Of a DNA stretch of 64,000 nucleotides, positions 8,635 to 16,387 are shown piece after piece. Position numbers and translations under genes: made by a program. The notes under the pieces are model-generated. The model was not told the origin of the DNA. It saw nothing but the letters and a program-made list of their open reading frames with translations, and did no database searches. This stretch comes from Asticcacaulis sp. UBA2476 (GTDB lineage Bacteria; Pseudomonadota; Alphaproteobacteria; Caulobacterales; Caulobacteraceae), in assembly GCA_002342035.1 (NCBI GenBank), contig DDPE01000090.1, positions 62,001 to 126,000 of the forward strand. Direction: 5' to 3'. Position 1 is the first letter of the stretch. Every line of letters starts with the position of its first letter.

Positions 8635-9741
8635 ATGTCCAGACACGACAGCGACGGCGTAACCGCGGGTTTCATTCAGCGTGTGCTGTTCATTTTGTTG
8701 ATCGTGGCCTTAAGCGCATTGGCGCTCAAGCTGGTCAGCATCTGGCTTTTGATTTTTGGGGCGATCATTGTCGCGGTCATTTTGCGGGCGGTGTCCGAGC
8801 CGCTCATCCGTTATCTTAAAGTACCGGAACCTGTATCCATTTTGCTGGCGCTGGTGATTTTGATCGCAGGGCTGACGGGGGCTTTTTACTTTTTTGGTTG
8901 GCAGATTTCGCGTCAGATCGAGGATCTGTGGCAGCAGATGCCCGCCGCCTGGGACCGACTTGAGGTTCAGATTAATGGTACGCCGACGGGCACGATTGTC
9001 CATGAACAGATCGACAGTCTGGGGCAAAAGGCCGGTCAGTTGATCTCAATGGCACCGAAAATTGCCGGTGAGGTGTTCGCAACCCTGGCCAATCTGGTGG
9101 TGGCGATCGTTGGCGGCATATTTCTGGCCATGCGTCCGGGCAGCTATCGCGACGGCATTGTCACCCTGTTTCCCAAGTCGCAACGCGCCCTAACCAAGGA
9201 GTGCCTGAACGATAGCGGCAAATCCCTTCAGATGTGGTTGCTGGCTCAGGCGTTTTCTATGGTGCTGGTGGGGTCACTGACCGCCATTGGCTTGTCGATT
9301 GTCGGCGTTGAGTCGGCGCTGGCGCTGGGGCTTATTTCGGGCTTGGCGCAGTTCGTGCCGATTGTGGGACCTATCGTCTCCGCCGGGCCGGGGCTGTTGC
9401 TGGCGGGGTCTGAGGGCCTGCCGACCTTCCTGTGGGCGCTGCTGATCTATGTCGGGGTGTCGCAACTGGAAAGCAATGTGATTACGCCGATGGTGCAAAA
9501 GCATGTGGCTTCGATCCCCACCGTCGTTACCCTGTTTGCGGTGATTGCGTTTGGCACTCTGCTGGGGCCCATGGGTATATTGTTTGCCACCCCGCTGACG
9601 GTGGTGATCTATACGCTGGTGCTTAAGCTCTATGTGGGTAAGGTGCTGGATGATCCGCTGAGTGCCGCCCGCGCCGAACCTGATATCAAAGACGGCAAAA
9701 CGCCGGGGATTTTCGGGTTTTTAAAGGGCTTGAAAAAGTAG
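8635..9741 (+). CDS. AI-2E family (PerM/YdiK-type) membrane permease
   Basis: A 368-residue integral membrane protein of the AI-2E transporter family (PF01594). Hydrophobic segments cluster in the first 80 residues and again after residue 150; the family hallmark region with LISGLAQFVPIVGP is present around residues 222-235, followed by repeated Gly/Pro-rich helices. The substrate is not predictable: few members transport autoinducer-2, and others are linked to Na+/H+ exchange or unknown solutes. It starts 61 bases after murG on the same strand, so it may be co-transcribed, but it is not a usual dcw member. With parDE it separates murG from murC. Confidence 0.9.
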   Translation: MSRHDSDGVTAGFIQRVLFILLIVALSALALKLVSIWLLIFGAIIVAVILRAVSEPLIRYLKVPEPVSILLALVILIAGLTGAFYFFGWQISRQIEDLWQQMPAAWDRLEVQINGTPTGTIVHEQIDSLGQKAGQLISMAPKIAGEVFATLANLVVAIVGGIFLAMRPGSYRDGIVTLFPKSQRALTKECLNDSGKSLQMWLLAQAFSMVLVGSLTAIGLSIVGVESALALGLISGLAQFVPIVGPIVSAGPGLLLAGSEGLPTFLWALLIYVGVSQLESNVITPMVQKHVASIPTVVTLFAVIAFGTLLGPMGILFATPLTVVIYTLVLKLYVGKVLDDPLSAARAEPDIKDGKTPGIFGFLKGLKK

Positions 9742-9749
9742 ATTAAGGC

Positions 9750-10043
9750 TCAGGTCAGGTGGCGTCTGGCGTCCATGCTTTGGTGTAAGATCCGGACAAT
9801 CAGAATGCCTTTGTCTTCAAGTATGTAATAAAGACTGTGGCTTGCGACATGCAGACAGCGCAAACCATCACCTAAATCATGACGTTCGAAGCCCACGAAT
9901 GGCCGCTCACTCAAGCGATCAAACGCGGTTATCAGATTTGCAGCATAGGTGTCGGCCTGGCGCGCTCCAAAAAGTTCAATGCCTGCTTCGTACAGTTTTG
10001 CAAAATCGCTATCAGCCTTAGCGCTTAGTCTGTAACGGGTCAT
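9750..10043 (-). CDS. parE: ParE-type toxin of a type II toxin-antitoxin pair
   Basis: A 97-residue RelE/ParE-superfamily protein. It begins YRLSAKADSDFAKLYE and ends with RILHQSMDARRHL, the typical ParE C-terminal HQ-x-MD-x-RRH motif. Characterised ParE toxins poison DNA gyrase; whether this one does is inference from the family. The gene overlaps the upstream antitoxin gene by 26 bases and has no separate promoter, so the pair is translated from one message. It sits convergent to the AI-2E permease, ending 8 bases beyond that gene's stop. Confidence 0.93.
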   Translation of the reverse strand: MTRYRLSAKADSDFAKLYEAGIELFGARQADTYAANLITAFDRLSERPFVGFERHDLGDGLRCLHVASHSLYYILEDKGILIVRILHQSMDARRHLT

Positions 10044-10278
10044 TCGCTATCCTGTCTTTCACGGCCTGCATAATGTCCTGGGGCGTTCTCGGACTTATCC
10101 CGCTATCCAGCCCATCCTGAATGGCTTGTTTCAGGGCCGTGTATTTGGCGGCGTTTTCCTGATCCCGCCGGACCAGATCGCGGAAATATTCAGACGTGTT
10201 GTTATATTCACCCGCCTTGACGCGCGCCTGAACATAGTCGTTCATGCCATCCGTCATGGAAATTGAAATCTTGGCCAT
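10018..10278 (-). CDS. parD: ParD-type antitoxin
   Basis: An 86-residue antitoxin that should neutralise the adjacent ParE and repress the operon. MAKISISMTDGMNDYVQ is the ribbon-helix-helix DNA-binding start typical of ParD, followed by NNTSEYFRDLVRRDQ and a C-terminal toxin-binding region. I chose the ATG at 10278 because GGGAG lies 8 bases upstream; a longer open frame reaches 10299 but lacks a ribosome site. A 6-bp inverted repeat lies about 45 bases upstream of the start and is a candidate operator. Confidence 0.93.
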   Translation of the reverse strand: MAKISISMTDGMNDYVQARVKAGEYNNTSEYFRDLVRRDQENAAKYTALKQAIQDGLDSGISPRTPQDIMQAVKDRIANDPLQTKR

Positions 10279-10323
10279 ATCAAAAACTCCCATACACATA
10301 TGCCTAATCGTAGCATATATTCC

Positions 10324-10342
10324 GAACAGTTCCTACCTGTTC
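10324..10342. promoter_or_regulatory. Candidate parDE operator (inverted repeat)
   Basis: GAACAG (10324-10329) and CTGTTC (10337-10342) are perfect inverted halves with a 7-base spacer, upstream of parD and also upstream of the divergent murC. Ribbon-helix-helix antitoxins usually bind such short dyads in their own promoter. Assignment to ParD is inference from position. Confidence 0.4.
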
Positions 10343-10442
10343 CGATCATGCCATGCGCCAAAAATCCCAAGTGACACCTCATCCGCTATGGTTTAAACGC
10401 AAACCCCACCTTTAAATTCATAATAGTGATGTTAAGCCTTAC

Positions 10443-11867
10443 ATGACCGCTTCAAAGCTCCGCCCGACCCCGTTTGATCTTGGCCCCGTCCACTTTGTCG
10501 GCATCGGCGGCATCGGCATGAGCGGCATCGCTGAGATCATGCTGAAAATCGGCTATGCCGTGCAGGGCTCGGATGCCAAGGCTTCCGCCAATACCGAACG
10601 GCTGGAAAAGCTGGGCGCGAAAATCTTCATCGGCCACGCACCGGAGCATGTCACGGACGGCGTCTGTGCGCTGGTCTATTCGACGGCGGTCAAGGCCGAT
10701 AATCCTGAGATGGTTGAAGCCCGTAAACGCCGCATCCCGCAGGTGCGCCGCGCGGAGATGCTGGCCGAACTGATGCGCTTGCAGTTTTCTATTGCAGTCG
10801 GAGGCACCCACGGCAAGACGACTACAACCTCAATGGTGGCCACGCTTCTGGATGCCGGTGGTCTTGATCCTACGGTCGTCAATGGCGGCATCATCAACGC
10901 CTATGGCACCAATGCCAAGGTCGGGGACGGCGACTGGATCGTGGTGGAGGCCGATGAATCGGACGGTTCGTTCCTGCGCCTGAAATCGACGCTCGCCATC
11001 GTCACCAATATCGACGCCGAGCATCTGGACCACTGGGGCGATTTCGAAGCCGTCAAAAAAGGCTTTGTCGATTTCGTGGAGAATATCCCTTTCTATGGCT
11101 TTGCTGCCGTGTGCATCGACCACCCTGAAGTTCAGGCCCTGGCCGCCAAGGTCGATAACCGCCGCCTGATCCCCTACGGTGAAAGCCCGCAGGCCGAAGT
11201 GCGCTGCGCCAACATCGAATTTAGCGCCGACGGGGCGTGCTTTGATGTGGTGTTCTCCCCGCGCGAGGCTGAGCCCTTCACTTGGGAAAAGCTGAAACTG
11301 CCGATGACCGGCAACCACAATGTCTCCAACGCCACCGCTGCCATCGCCGTAGCCCGTGAGTTGGGTGTATCCGAAGCCGATGTCCGCAAAGGTCTGGGCG
11401 GGTTTGGCGGGGTCAAGCGCCGCTTTACGACGACCGGTGTGACCAAAGACGGCATCCGCGTCATCGACGACTACGGCCACCATCCTGTCGAGATCGCCGC
11501 AGTGCTCAAAGCTGCCCGTCAGGTGACGACTAATCGCGTCATCGCCGTCGTGCAGCCCCATCGCTACACCCGCCTGCGTGACCTGATGGCGGAGTTTTCA
11601 TCGTGCTTTCATGATGCCGATACGGTGATTGTGGCCGATGTCTACAGCGCCGGTGAAGCGCCGATTGAGGGCGTGTCGAAGGACGCTCTGGTTGACGGTC
11701 TGCACCGCTTTGGCCACCGCAACGCTATTGCGCTGGAAAGCCCTGCAGCCTTGCCGGAACTGATCCGCGCGGAAGCTAAGCCGGGCGATCTGGTCGTGCT
11801 GCTGGGCGCCGGTGATATCACCCAGTGGGCCTATGCCCTGCCGGGGCAACTGGATGGTGTGGCATGA
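10443..11867 (+). CDS. murC: MurC, UDP-MurNAc:L-alanine ligase
   Basis: Cytoplasmic ligase adding the first stem-peptide residue. The 474-residue protein has the N-domain loop FVGIGGIGMSGIAE, the ATP loop GTHGKTTTTSM, the central motif VEADESDGSFL and NIDAEHLDHWGD, and the C-terminal DDYGHHPVEI. It is preceded by the 143-base region shared with the divergent parDE operon, so it probably has its own promoter there. Its stop overlaps the murB start (ATGA). Confidence 0.97.
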   Translation: MTASKLRPTPFDLGPVHFVGIGGIGMSGIAEIMLKIGYAVQGSDAKASANTERLEKLGAKIFIGHAPEHVTDGVCALVYSTAVKADNPEMVEARKRRIPQVRRAEMLAELMRLQFSIAVGGTHGKTTTTSMVATLLDAGGLDPTVVNGGIINAYGTNAKVGDGDWIVVEADESDGSFLRLKSTLAIVTNIDAEHLDHWGDFEAVKKGFVDFVENIPFYGFAAVCIDHPEVQALAAKVDNRRLIPYGESPQAEVRCANIEFSADGACFDVVFSPREAEPFTWEKLKLPMTGNHNVSNATAAIAVARELGVSEADVRKGLGGFGGVKRRFTTTGVTKDGIRVIDDYGHHPVEIAAVLKAARQVTTNRVIAVVQPHRYTRLRDLMAEFSSCFHDADTVIVADVYSAGEAPIEGVSKDALVDGLHRFGHRNAIALESPAALPELIRAEAKPGDLVVLLGAGDITQWAYALPGQLDGVA

Positions 11868-12808
11868 GTTGGCCCCAAAACTGGATAGACAATCTCCCCG
11901 CCGTTCGTGGGCGGATCATGACCCATGCCGACATGGCGCCGTTCACCTGGTTCCGGGTCGGCGGGCCCGCGGATGTGATTTTTCTGCCGGCGGATGAGGC
12001 TGATCTGGAAGCCTTTTTAAAGGCGCTCGATCCCGCCGTGCCAGTCATGATCGTGGGTGTCGGTTCCAACCTTTTGGTGCGTGACGGCGGCGTGGACGGC
12101 GTGGTCATTCGGTTGGGTAAGGCCTTTGCCGACATCCGCCCGATGGATCACAACCGCATCTATGCCGGAGCGGCTGCGCTAGATAAACAGGTCGCCAAGG
12201 TCGCCGCCCAAAACGGTATCGGTGATCTGGAGTTCTACACCGGCGTGCCGGGGACGATCGGCGGGGCGATTGTGATGAACGCGGGCTGCTATGGCTCGGA
12301 AACCAAGGACGTGCTGGTCGAAGCCTATGCCCTAACGCGGGCCGGTGAGCGCGTGATCCTGTCGAACAAAGATATGGGCTATACCTACCGCCATTCAGAG
12401 CCGAAACTGCGCTCAAGCAGCGATAGCGGTAGCGCAACTGAAAATGATCTGATCTATACGGGCGCGCTTTATCAGGGGACGCCCGATGATCCGGTGGCCG
12501 TCATGGACCGCATGGATGAAATCACCGCACGCCGCGAAACCACCCAGCCCATCCGCGAAAAGACCGGTGGGTCGACATTCAAAAACCCGGAAGGCCATTC
12601 GGCGTGGAAGCTGGTCGATGAGGCGGGTTGGCGCGGCAAGCTGTTTGGCGGTGCCAAGTTCTCAGAACTGCATTCCAACTTCCTGATCAATACGGGGGAC
12701 GCCACCGCCGCCGACCTCGAAGGTCTGGGCGATACCGTCCGCGCCGAGGTCAAGGATAAGTTCGGCGTTGATCTCAACTGGGAAATCAAGCGGGTCGGCA
12801 GACCGTAA
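11864..12808 (+). CDS. murB: MurB, UDP-N-acetylenolpyruvoylglucosamine reductase
   Basis: FAD-dependent, NADPH-using reductase that completes UDP-MurNAc. The 314-residue protein carries the FAD-binding motifs FRVGGPADV and GVGSNLLVRDGG, the segment GVPGTIGGAIVMNAG and the catalytic-serine region GGSTFKNP. The absence of the long C-terminal insertion suggests a type II enzyme. The start at 11864 overlaps the murC stop by four bases (ATGA), indicating translational coupling; a longer frame from 11825 would overlap murC by 43 bases and is not needed. No ddl or ftsQ follows, unlike the usual dcw order. Confidence 0.96.
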   Translation: MSWPQNWIDNLPAVRGRIMTHADMAPFTWFRVGGPADVIFLPADEADLEAFLKALDPAVPVMIVGVGSNLLVRDGGVDGVVIRLGKAFADIRPMDHNRIYAGAAALDKQVAKVAAQNGIGDLEFYTGVPGTIGGAIVMNAGCYGSETKDVLVEAYALTRAGERVILSNKDMGYTYRHSEPKLRSSSDSGSATENDLIYTGALYQGTPDDPVAVMDRMDEITARRETTQPIREKTGGSTFKNPEGHSAWKLVDEAGWRGKLFGGAKFSELHSNFLINTGDATAADLEGLGDTVRAEVKDKFGVDLNWEIKRVGRP

Positions 12809-12810
12809 CC

Positions 12811-12849
12811 CCCTCTCCCCGCTAGCGGGGAGAGGGTCGGGGTGAGGGG
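12811..12849. repeat. Palindromic element after murB
   Basis: CCCTCTCCCCGC-TA-GCGGGGAGAGGG-type perfect 26-base palindrome (12811-12836), followed by TCGGGGTGAGGGG. The words match one side of the composite element at 1719-1809, so this is probably a shorter copy of the same repeat. It may act as the end of the mur transcript, although no T-run follows. Confidence 0.75.
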
Positions 12850-12870
12850 CTTATAGTAGTGGAGGGGTAA

Positions 12871-13848
12871 TTGGACAACGGCACATGCGCGATTTGGGGG
12901 ACGCCCTCCGAGGTTGAGCCTAAATTAGACGATTACGAGGTGTATAATTCACTTAAGGCTGGTGGGAAGTATAAGCTTTGGGGAAGCGCTAAGGCTGAGT
13001 TTAACCTAAATTATTCTGGGAACGAAGAATTCAAACTCAAACTAACTTCATGGTTAACTGAGCAGAGAATTTCAGGGGTTGATATCCCTGAAATAAACGG
13101 TTTCGATGAATTTTTTAAAGATATAAATTCTAGAAAATTGCTTTCTACAACAGAGCGCTTGAGGCGGTTTTTCATATATTGTTCCGTTCACAGGAACCGA
13201 ATGGGGAATAAGGTTTTTCTGAGAAATTTTTGCTCATCCCAAGGCAGTAATGCTTTTTTTGAGGGGAAAGCAGAAGAAGATGATTTGCTATATGCATATT
13301 CTGAAATAAGAGATCGCGCCGAATCAGATCATTTCGTCAAATATTTGATGTCTACTGATTACATTGATGGTCGGTATGAACTTACGCCAAAAGCATTTGA
13401 ACGGATTGACGAACTCCTAAATACCAATATTGCATCAAAACAAGCCTTTGTGGCTATGTGGTTCGATAAAGCCTTGATCGGTACAGCGTATAAAAATGGC
13501 ATTGAACCGGCCATTCAAGAAGCGGGATTTGAGCCTCGCATCATTTTAAATGTCGAACACAACAACAAAATTGACGATGAGATCATCGCGGAAATTCGGC
13601 GTTCTAAGTTTGTAATTGCCGATTTTACCTGCGGATTTTCAGAAGATAAGCAGCCCATTGCGCGGGGTGGGGTTTATTATGAAGCCGGATTTGCGCAAGG
13701 TTTGGGGTTGCCCGTAATCTGGACATGCCGCTCTGATATTATCAATCACGTCCATTTCGATACCCGCCAGTATAACCATATTGTCTGGGACACGCCGGAT
13801 GATCTGAAAACCAAGCTGCTTAACCGAATACGGGCGACGATTACGTGA
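12871..13848 (+). CDS. AT-rich orphan protein with nucleoside-deoxyribosyltransferase-like C-terminal domain
   Basis: A 325-residue protein with no confident family name. The C-terminal ~135 residues (from about 190) read QAFVAMWFD, YKNGIEPAIQEAGF, NNKIDDEIIAEI, VIADFT, GGVYYEAGFAQGLGLPVIWTCR and FDTRQYNHIVW. This is the pattern of proteins annotated as nucleoside 2-deoxyribosyltransferase-like, a fold related to TIR domains. A short LTPKAFERIDEL segment before it resembles the wing of a winged helix. The N-terminal half is unassigned and has a lone CAIWGTP-like start. The start is TTG 12871, chosen for GGAGGGG 3 bases upstream. Base composition is clearly more AT-rich than the neighbours, especially in the first 500 bases, suggesting horizontal acquisition. 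A defence or nucleotide-sensing role is possible but unproven. Confidence 0.8.
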   Translation: MDNGTCAIWGTPSEVEPKLDDYEVYNSLKAGGKYKLWGSAKAEFNLNYSGNEEFKLKLTSWLTEQRISGVDIPEINGFDEFFKDINSRKLLSTTERLRRFFIYCSVHRNRMGNKVFLRNFCSSQGSNAFFEGKAEEDDLLYAYSEIRDRAESDHFVKYLMSTDYIDGRYELTPKAFERIDELLNTNIASKQAFVAMWFDKALIGTAYKNGIEPAIQEAGFEPRIILNVEHNNKIDDEIIAEIRRSKFVIADFTCGFSEDKQPIARGGVYYEAGFAQGLGLPVIWTCRSDIINHVHFDTRQYNHIVWDTPDDLKTKLLNRIRATIT

Positions 13849-13900
13849 CTACTTTTGGCGCTATACCCCTCCACCACCGCATGGGCGGCCCCGTTCGCAC

Positions 13901-13926
13901 TCCCCCTCCCATAAAATGGGGAGGAG
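13901..13926. repeat. GC-rich hairpin supplying the folP ribosome binding site
   Basis: CCCCCTCCCAT and ATGGGGAGG pair as an imperfect hairpin around AAA. The right arm contains GGAGGAG (13920-13926), which ends 3 bases before the folP ATG and is its only Shine-Dalgarno candidate. The hairpin words match the element at 42631-42650. If the hairpin forms in RNA it would mask the ribosome site. Confidence 0.6.
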
Positions 13927-13929
13927 AGA

Positions 13930-14757
13930 ATGTTTAAATCGCTGTCACAACAATCCGGCCCGTTGATCATGGGGGTGGTCAATGTCACACCCGACAGCTT
14001 TTCTGATGGCGGGCGGTTTTTCCTGCACGCGTCGGCCATCGAGCAAGCGCAATCCCTGATCGAAGCAGGGGCCGATGTGCTCGATATCGGCGGCGAGTCC
14101 ACCCGTCCGGGGGCCATTCCGGTCAGTGCGGCTGATGAAATTGCCCGCGTCGTGCCGGTGATTGAGGGGCTGCGTAGGGACTATGACAGCCCGATCAGTA
14201 TCGACACCTTCAAACCGGAAGTCGCCCGCGCCGCCGTGGCTGCCGGGGCCACCATCTGGAACGATATCAGCGCGCTGGAAGGCGAGGGCAGTCTTGAGGC
14301 CGCCGCCGAATTAAGCTGCGACATCATCCTGATGCACATGAAGGGCGACCCGCAGACTATGCAGTCTGAGCCGCGCTATGACGATGTGGTGGCGGAAGTC
14401 GAAGCCTATCTTTTGGCCCGCGCCGAGGCGGCGATGGCGGCAGGGGTAGCGCGCGAACGCATCTGGCTTGATCCCGGTATCGGCTTTGGCAAGACGCTGG
14501 ATCATAACCTAAGCCTGATCCGCGCCACAGGGCGACTGGCCGCGCATGGTTTTCCGCTGCTGATGGCCGCGTCCCGTAAGCGCTTTATTGCCGCCCTTGA
14601 GGAACGCGAAGGGGCCGATCCGTCGACGGCTGATGAGCGCATCGGCGGTACCATCGCCGTGCATCTGAAGGCACTTGAACTGGGCGCCAAGATGGTCAGG
14701 GTGCATGATGTGCAAGCGATGAAACAGGCGCTTCGTCTATGGAAAGCCTGCCTTTAG
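13930..14757 (+). CDS. folP: FolP, dihydropteroate synthase
   Basis: Condenses dihydropterin pyrophosphate with p-aminobenzoate in folate synthesis, and is the target of sulfonamides. The 275-residue TIM-barrel protein has the hallmark MGVVNVTPDSFSDGG at the N-terminus, DIGGESTRPGA, ISIDTFKPEVA and the C-terminal ASRKRF and RVHDV segments. It follows the AT-rich orphan and precedes gpmA, with no folate neighbours such as folK. Its ribosome site lies in a palindromic repeat. Confidence 0.97.
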   Translation: MFKSLSQQSGPLIMGVVNVTPDSFSDGGRFFLHASAIEQAQSLIEAGADVLDIGGESTRPGAIPVSAADEIARVVPVIEGLRRDYDSPISIDTFKPEVARAAVAAGATIWNDISALEGEGSLEAAAELSCDIILMHMKGDPQTMQSEPRYDDVVAEVEAYLLARAEAAMAAGVARERIWLDPGIGFGKTLDHNLSLIRATGRLAAHGFPLLMAASRKRFIAALEEREGADPSTADERIGGTIAVHLKALELGAKMVRVHDVQAMKQALRLWKACL

Positions 14758-14782
14758 GCGATCTACGTCGTTGTTGTCGCTT

Positions 14783-14803
14783 GGCTGTATATTCAATACA
14801 GCC
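14783..14803. terminator. Hairpin downstream of folP
   Basis: GGCTGTAT (14783-14790) and ATACAGCC (14796-14803) form a perfect 8-bp stem with a 5-base loop 25 bases after the folP stop. No T-run follows, so function as an intrinsic terminator is uncertain. The rest of the 170-base gap before gpmA holds nothing else I can support. Confidence 0.4.
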
Positions 14804-14927
14804 GTCGCTCAACGCCCAGTATCTCATCCAAAATTCAGGCTTTCCGCGGAAGTGAAGAAATAGCCTTGCGTCCTTATTTGGGGGCTTTTATAGCCTTGTG
14901 ATAACTCAATATTTGAACAGGTGACCC

Positions 14928-15653
14928 ATGCCCAAGCTTATCCTTCTGCGCCACGGCCAAAGCCAGTGGAATCTGGAAAACCGCTTCACCGGCTGGGTTG
15001 ATGTCAACCTGACCGCTGAGGGCGAAGCACAGGCCACCCGTGGCGGTGAACTGATCAAAGAACAGGGCATTGATATTGATCTGGCGTTCACGTCGGTGCT
15101 GACGCGCGCCATCCGCACCTGCAATCTGGCGCTGGATGCGGCGGGTCAATCCTATGTGCCGGTGATCAAGGACTGGCGGCTGAATGAGCGCCATTACGGC
15201 GGCCTGACCGGGCTGGATAAGGCCGAAACGGCAGCCTTACACGGCGAAGATCAGGTCAAGATCTGGCGCCGGTCTTATGATGTGCCGCCGCCGGAGCTTG
15301 AGGCTGGTAGCGACTATGATTTCGCCGGTGATCGCCGTTATGCGGGCTCAGTGCTGCCGCTGACCGAAAGCCTGAAAACGACGCTTGATCGCGTTCTGCC
15401 GTTCTGGGAAGCGACGATTGTACCGGAACTGCAAAAGGGTGAGACGGTTCTGGTCGCGGCCCACGGCAACTCGATCCGCGCCATTATCAAGCTGTTGTTT
15501 GATCTGGGGGATGCGGCGATCCTTGAGGTCGAAGTCCCGACCGGTAATCCGCTGGTGATCGAGCTGGATAACAATCTGCGGCCGATGTCGGCCCATTACC
15601 TTGATGTCGACCGCGCCAATACGTTGCCGGTCTTAGGCGCGTTGTCGTCGTAA
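14928..15653 (+). CDS. gpmA: GpmA, 2,3-bisphosphoglycerate-dependent phosphoglycerate mutase
   Basis: Interconverts 3- and 2-phosphoglycerate in glycolysis and gluconeogenesis. The 241-residue protein has the phosphohistidine motif LRHGQSQWN at residues 7-15, FTGWVDVNLT, the NERHYGGLTGLDK segment and the second histidine in AAHGNSIRAI. The length is normal for the dPGM class. Its TAA stop is directly followed by the ATG of the next gene, so the two are probably translated from one message. Confidence 0.96.
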   Translation: MPKLILLRHGQSQWNLENRFTGWVDVNLTAEGEAQATRGGELIKEQGIDIDLAFTSVLTRAIRTCNLALDAAGQSYVPVIKDWRLNERHYGGLTGLDKAETAALHGEDQVKIWRRSYDVPPPELEAGSDYDFAGDRRYAGSVLPLTESLKTTLDRVLPFWEATIVPELQKGETVLVAAHGNSIRAIIKLLFDLGDAAILEVEVPTGNPLVIELDNNLRPMSAHYLDVDRANTLPVLGALSS

Positions 15654-16268
15654 ATGACGCGTGAGGTCTACATGCGCCGGGCGATTGGGCTCGCGCGGCC
15701 GGGGACGACCTGGCCCAATCCGGCGGTCGGCTGCGTCATCGTCAAGGATGGCGCGGTCATCGGTGAGGGCTTTACTGGCTCCGGCGGCCGGCCCCATGCC
15801 GAGGAGATAGCGCTGGAACAGGCCGGTGATGCCGCTAAAGGCGCGACCGTCTATGTCACGCTGGAGCCGTGCGGACAAAGATCGGCGGGCGGGCTGTCGT
15901 GCTCGGAAAAACTGGTGGCCGCGGGTGTGGCCAAGGTCATTTTTGCCTGCCCCGATCCGTCGCCATTTGCTTCACACACCGGTGTGCGTCGTTTGCAAAC
16001 CGCCGGTGTTGAGGTCGAGGCCGGGCTGTTGAACGACGAAGCCTTTCATCTGATTGCCGGTTTCGTGCATTTTCTGGAAACCGGCCGTCCGCGCATAGCC
16101 GAAAGCCATGACGGGATTGGCTTTGACGGCGAGTACGAACCCGACCCGTGCATATCCTACGAAGAGGGACTGGCGGCGCTGGGGCTAAAAGGCTACCGCA
16201 ACCTCTTTGTGCGTCCCGGTACTGAAGTGGCAAAGGCGCTGTACGAACTCGGCTATTTATCCGAATAA
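15654..16268 (+). CDS. RibD-like deaminase-domain protein lacking the reductase domain
   Basis: A 204-residue zinc-dependent cytidine-deaminase-fold protein. The first ~145 residues resemble the deaminase half of RibD (riboflavin synthesis): WPNPAVGCVIVKDG, the zinc/catalytic HAEEIAL, and TLEPCGQRS..C supplying the other zinc ligands. The C-terminal NADPH reductase domain of RibD (~200 residues) is absent; instead there is a short tail of about 50 residues that I do not recognise. It may be a stand-alone pyrimidine deaminase or a related nucleobase deaminase. It begins immediately after the gpmA stop with no spacer, so expression should be coupled to gpmA. Confidence 0.85.
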   Translation: MTREVYMRRAIGLARPGTTWPNPAVGCVIVKDGAVIGEGFTGSGGRPHAEEIALEQAGDAAKGATVYVTLEPCGQRSAGGLSCSEKLVAAGVAKVIFACPDPSPFASHTGVRRLQTAGVEVEAGLLNDEAFHLIAGFVHFLETGRPRIAESHDGIGFDGEYEPDPCISYEEGLAALGLKGYRNLFVRPGTEVAKALYELGYLSE

Positions 16269-16311
16269 AGCCTAAGTTAAGACTTCTTACCTATGCTTAA
16301 CGTCTGAACAG

Positions 16312-16368
16312 TAAGCGCATTCCAAAAAGTGTGAAGCGGTTTTTGGAATCAAATGCGCGACAAAAAAC
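16312..16368. repeat. 57-bp REP-like palindrome, copy 1
   Basis: Starts TAAGCGCATTCCAAAAAGTG and ends GCGCGACAAAAAACT; CCAAAAA and TTTTTGG plus the flanking GCGCAT/ATGCGC words are inverted copies. A near-identical element lies at 50669-50724. The first codons of the longest open frame for the downstream pentapeptide gene fall inside this repeat, so I start that gene downstream. Confidence 0.75.
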
Positions 16369-16387
16369 TACGAAAGTTGGCGTGAGT

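Noticed and set aside
10329..10343. GTTC-N6-GTTC near parDE as an SOS (LexA) box
   Set aside because: Alphaproteobacterial LexA sites need GTTC-N7-GTTC; the spacer here is six, and the perfect GAACAG/CTGTTC dyad explains the words better.
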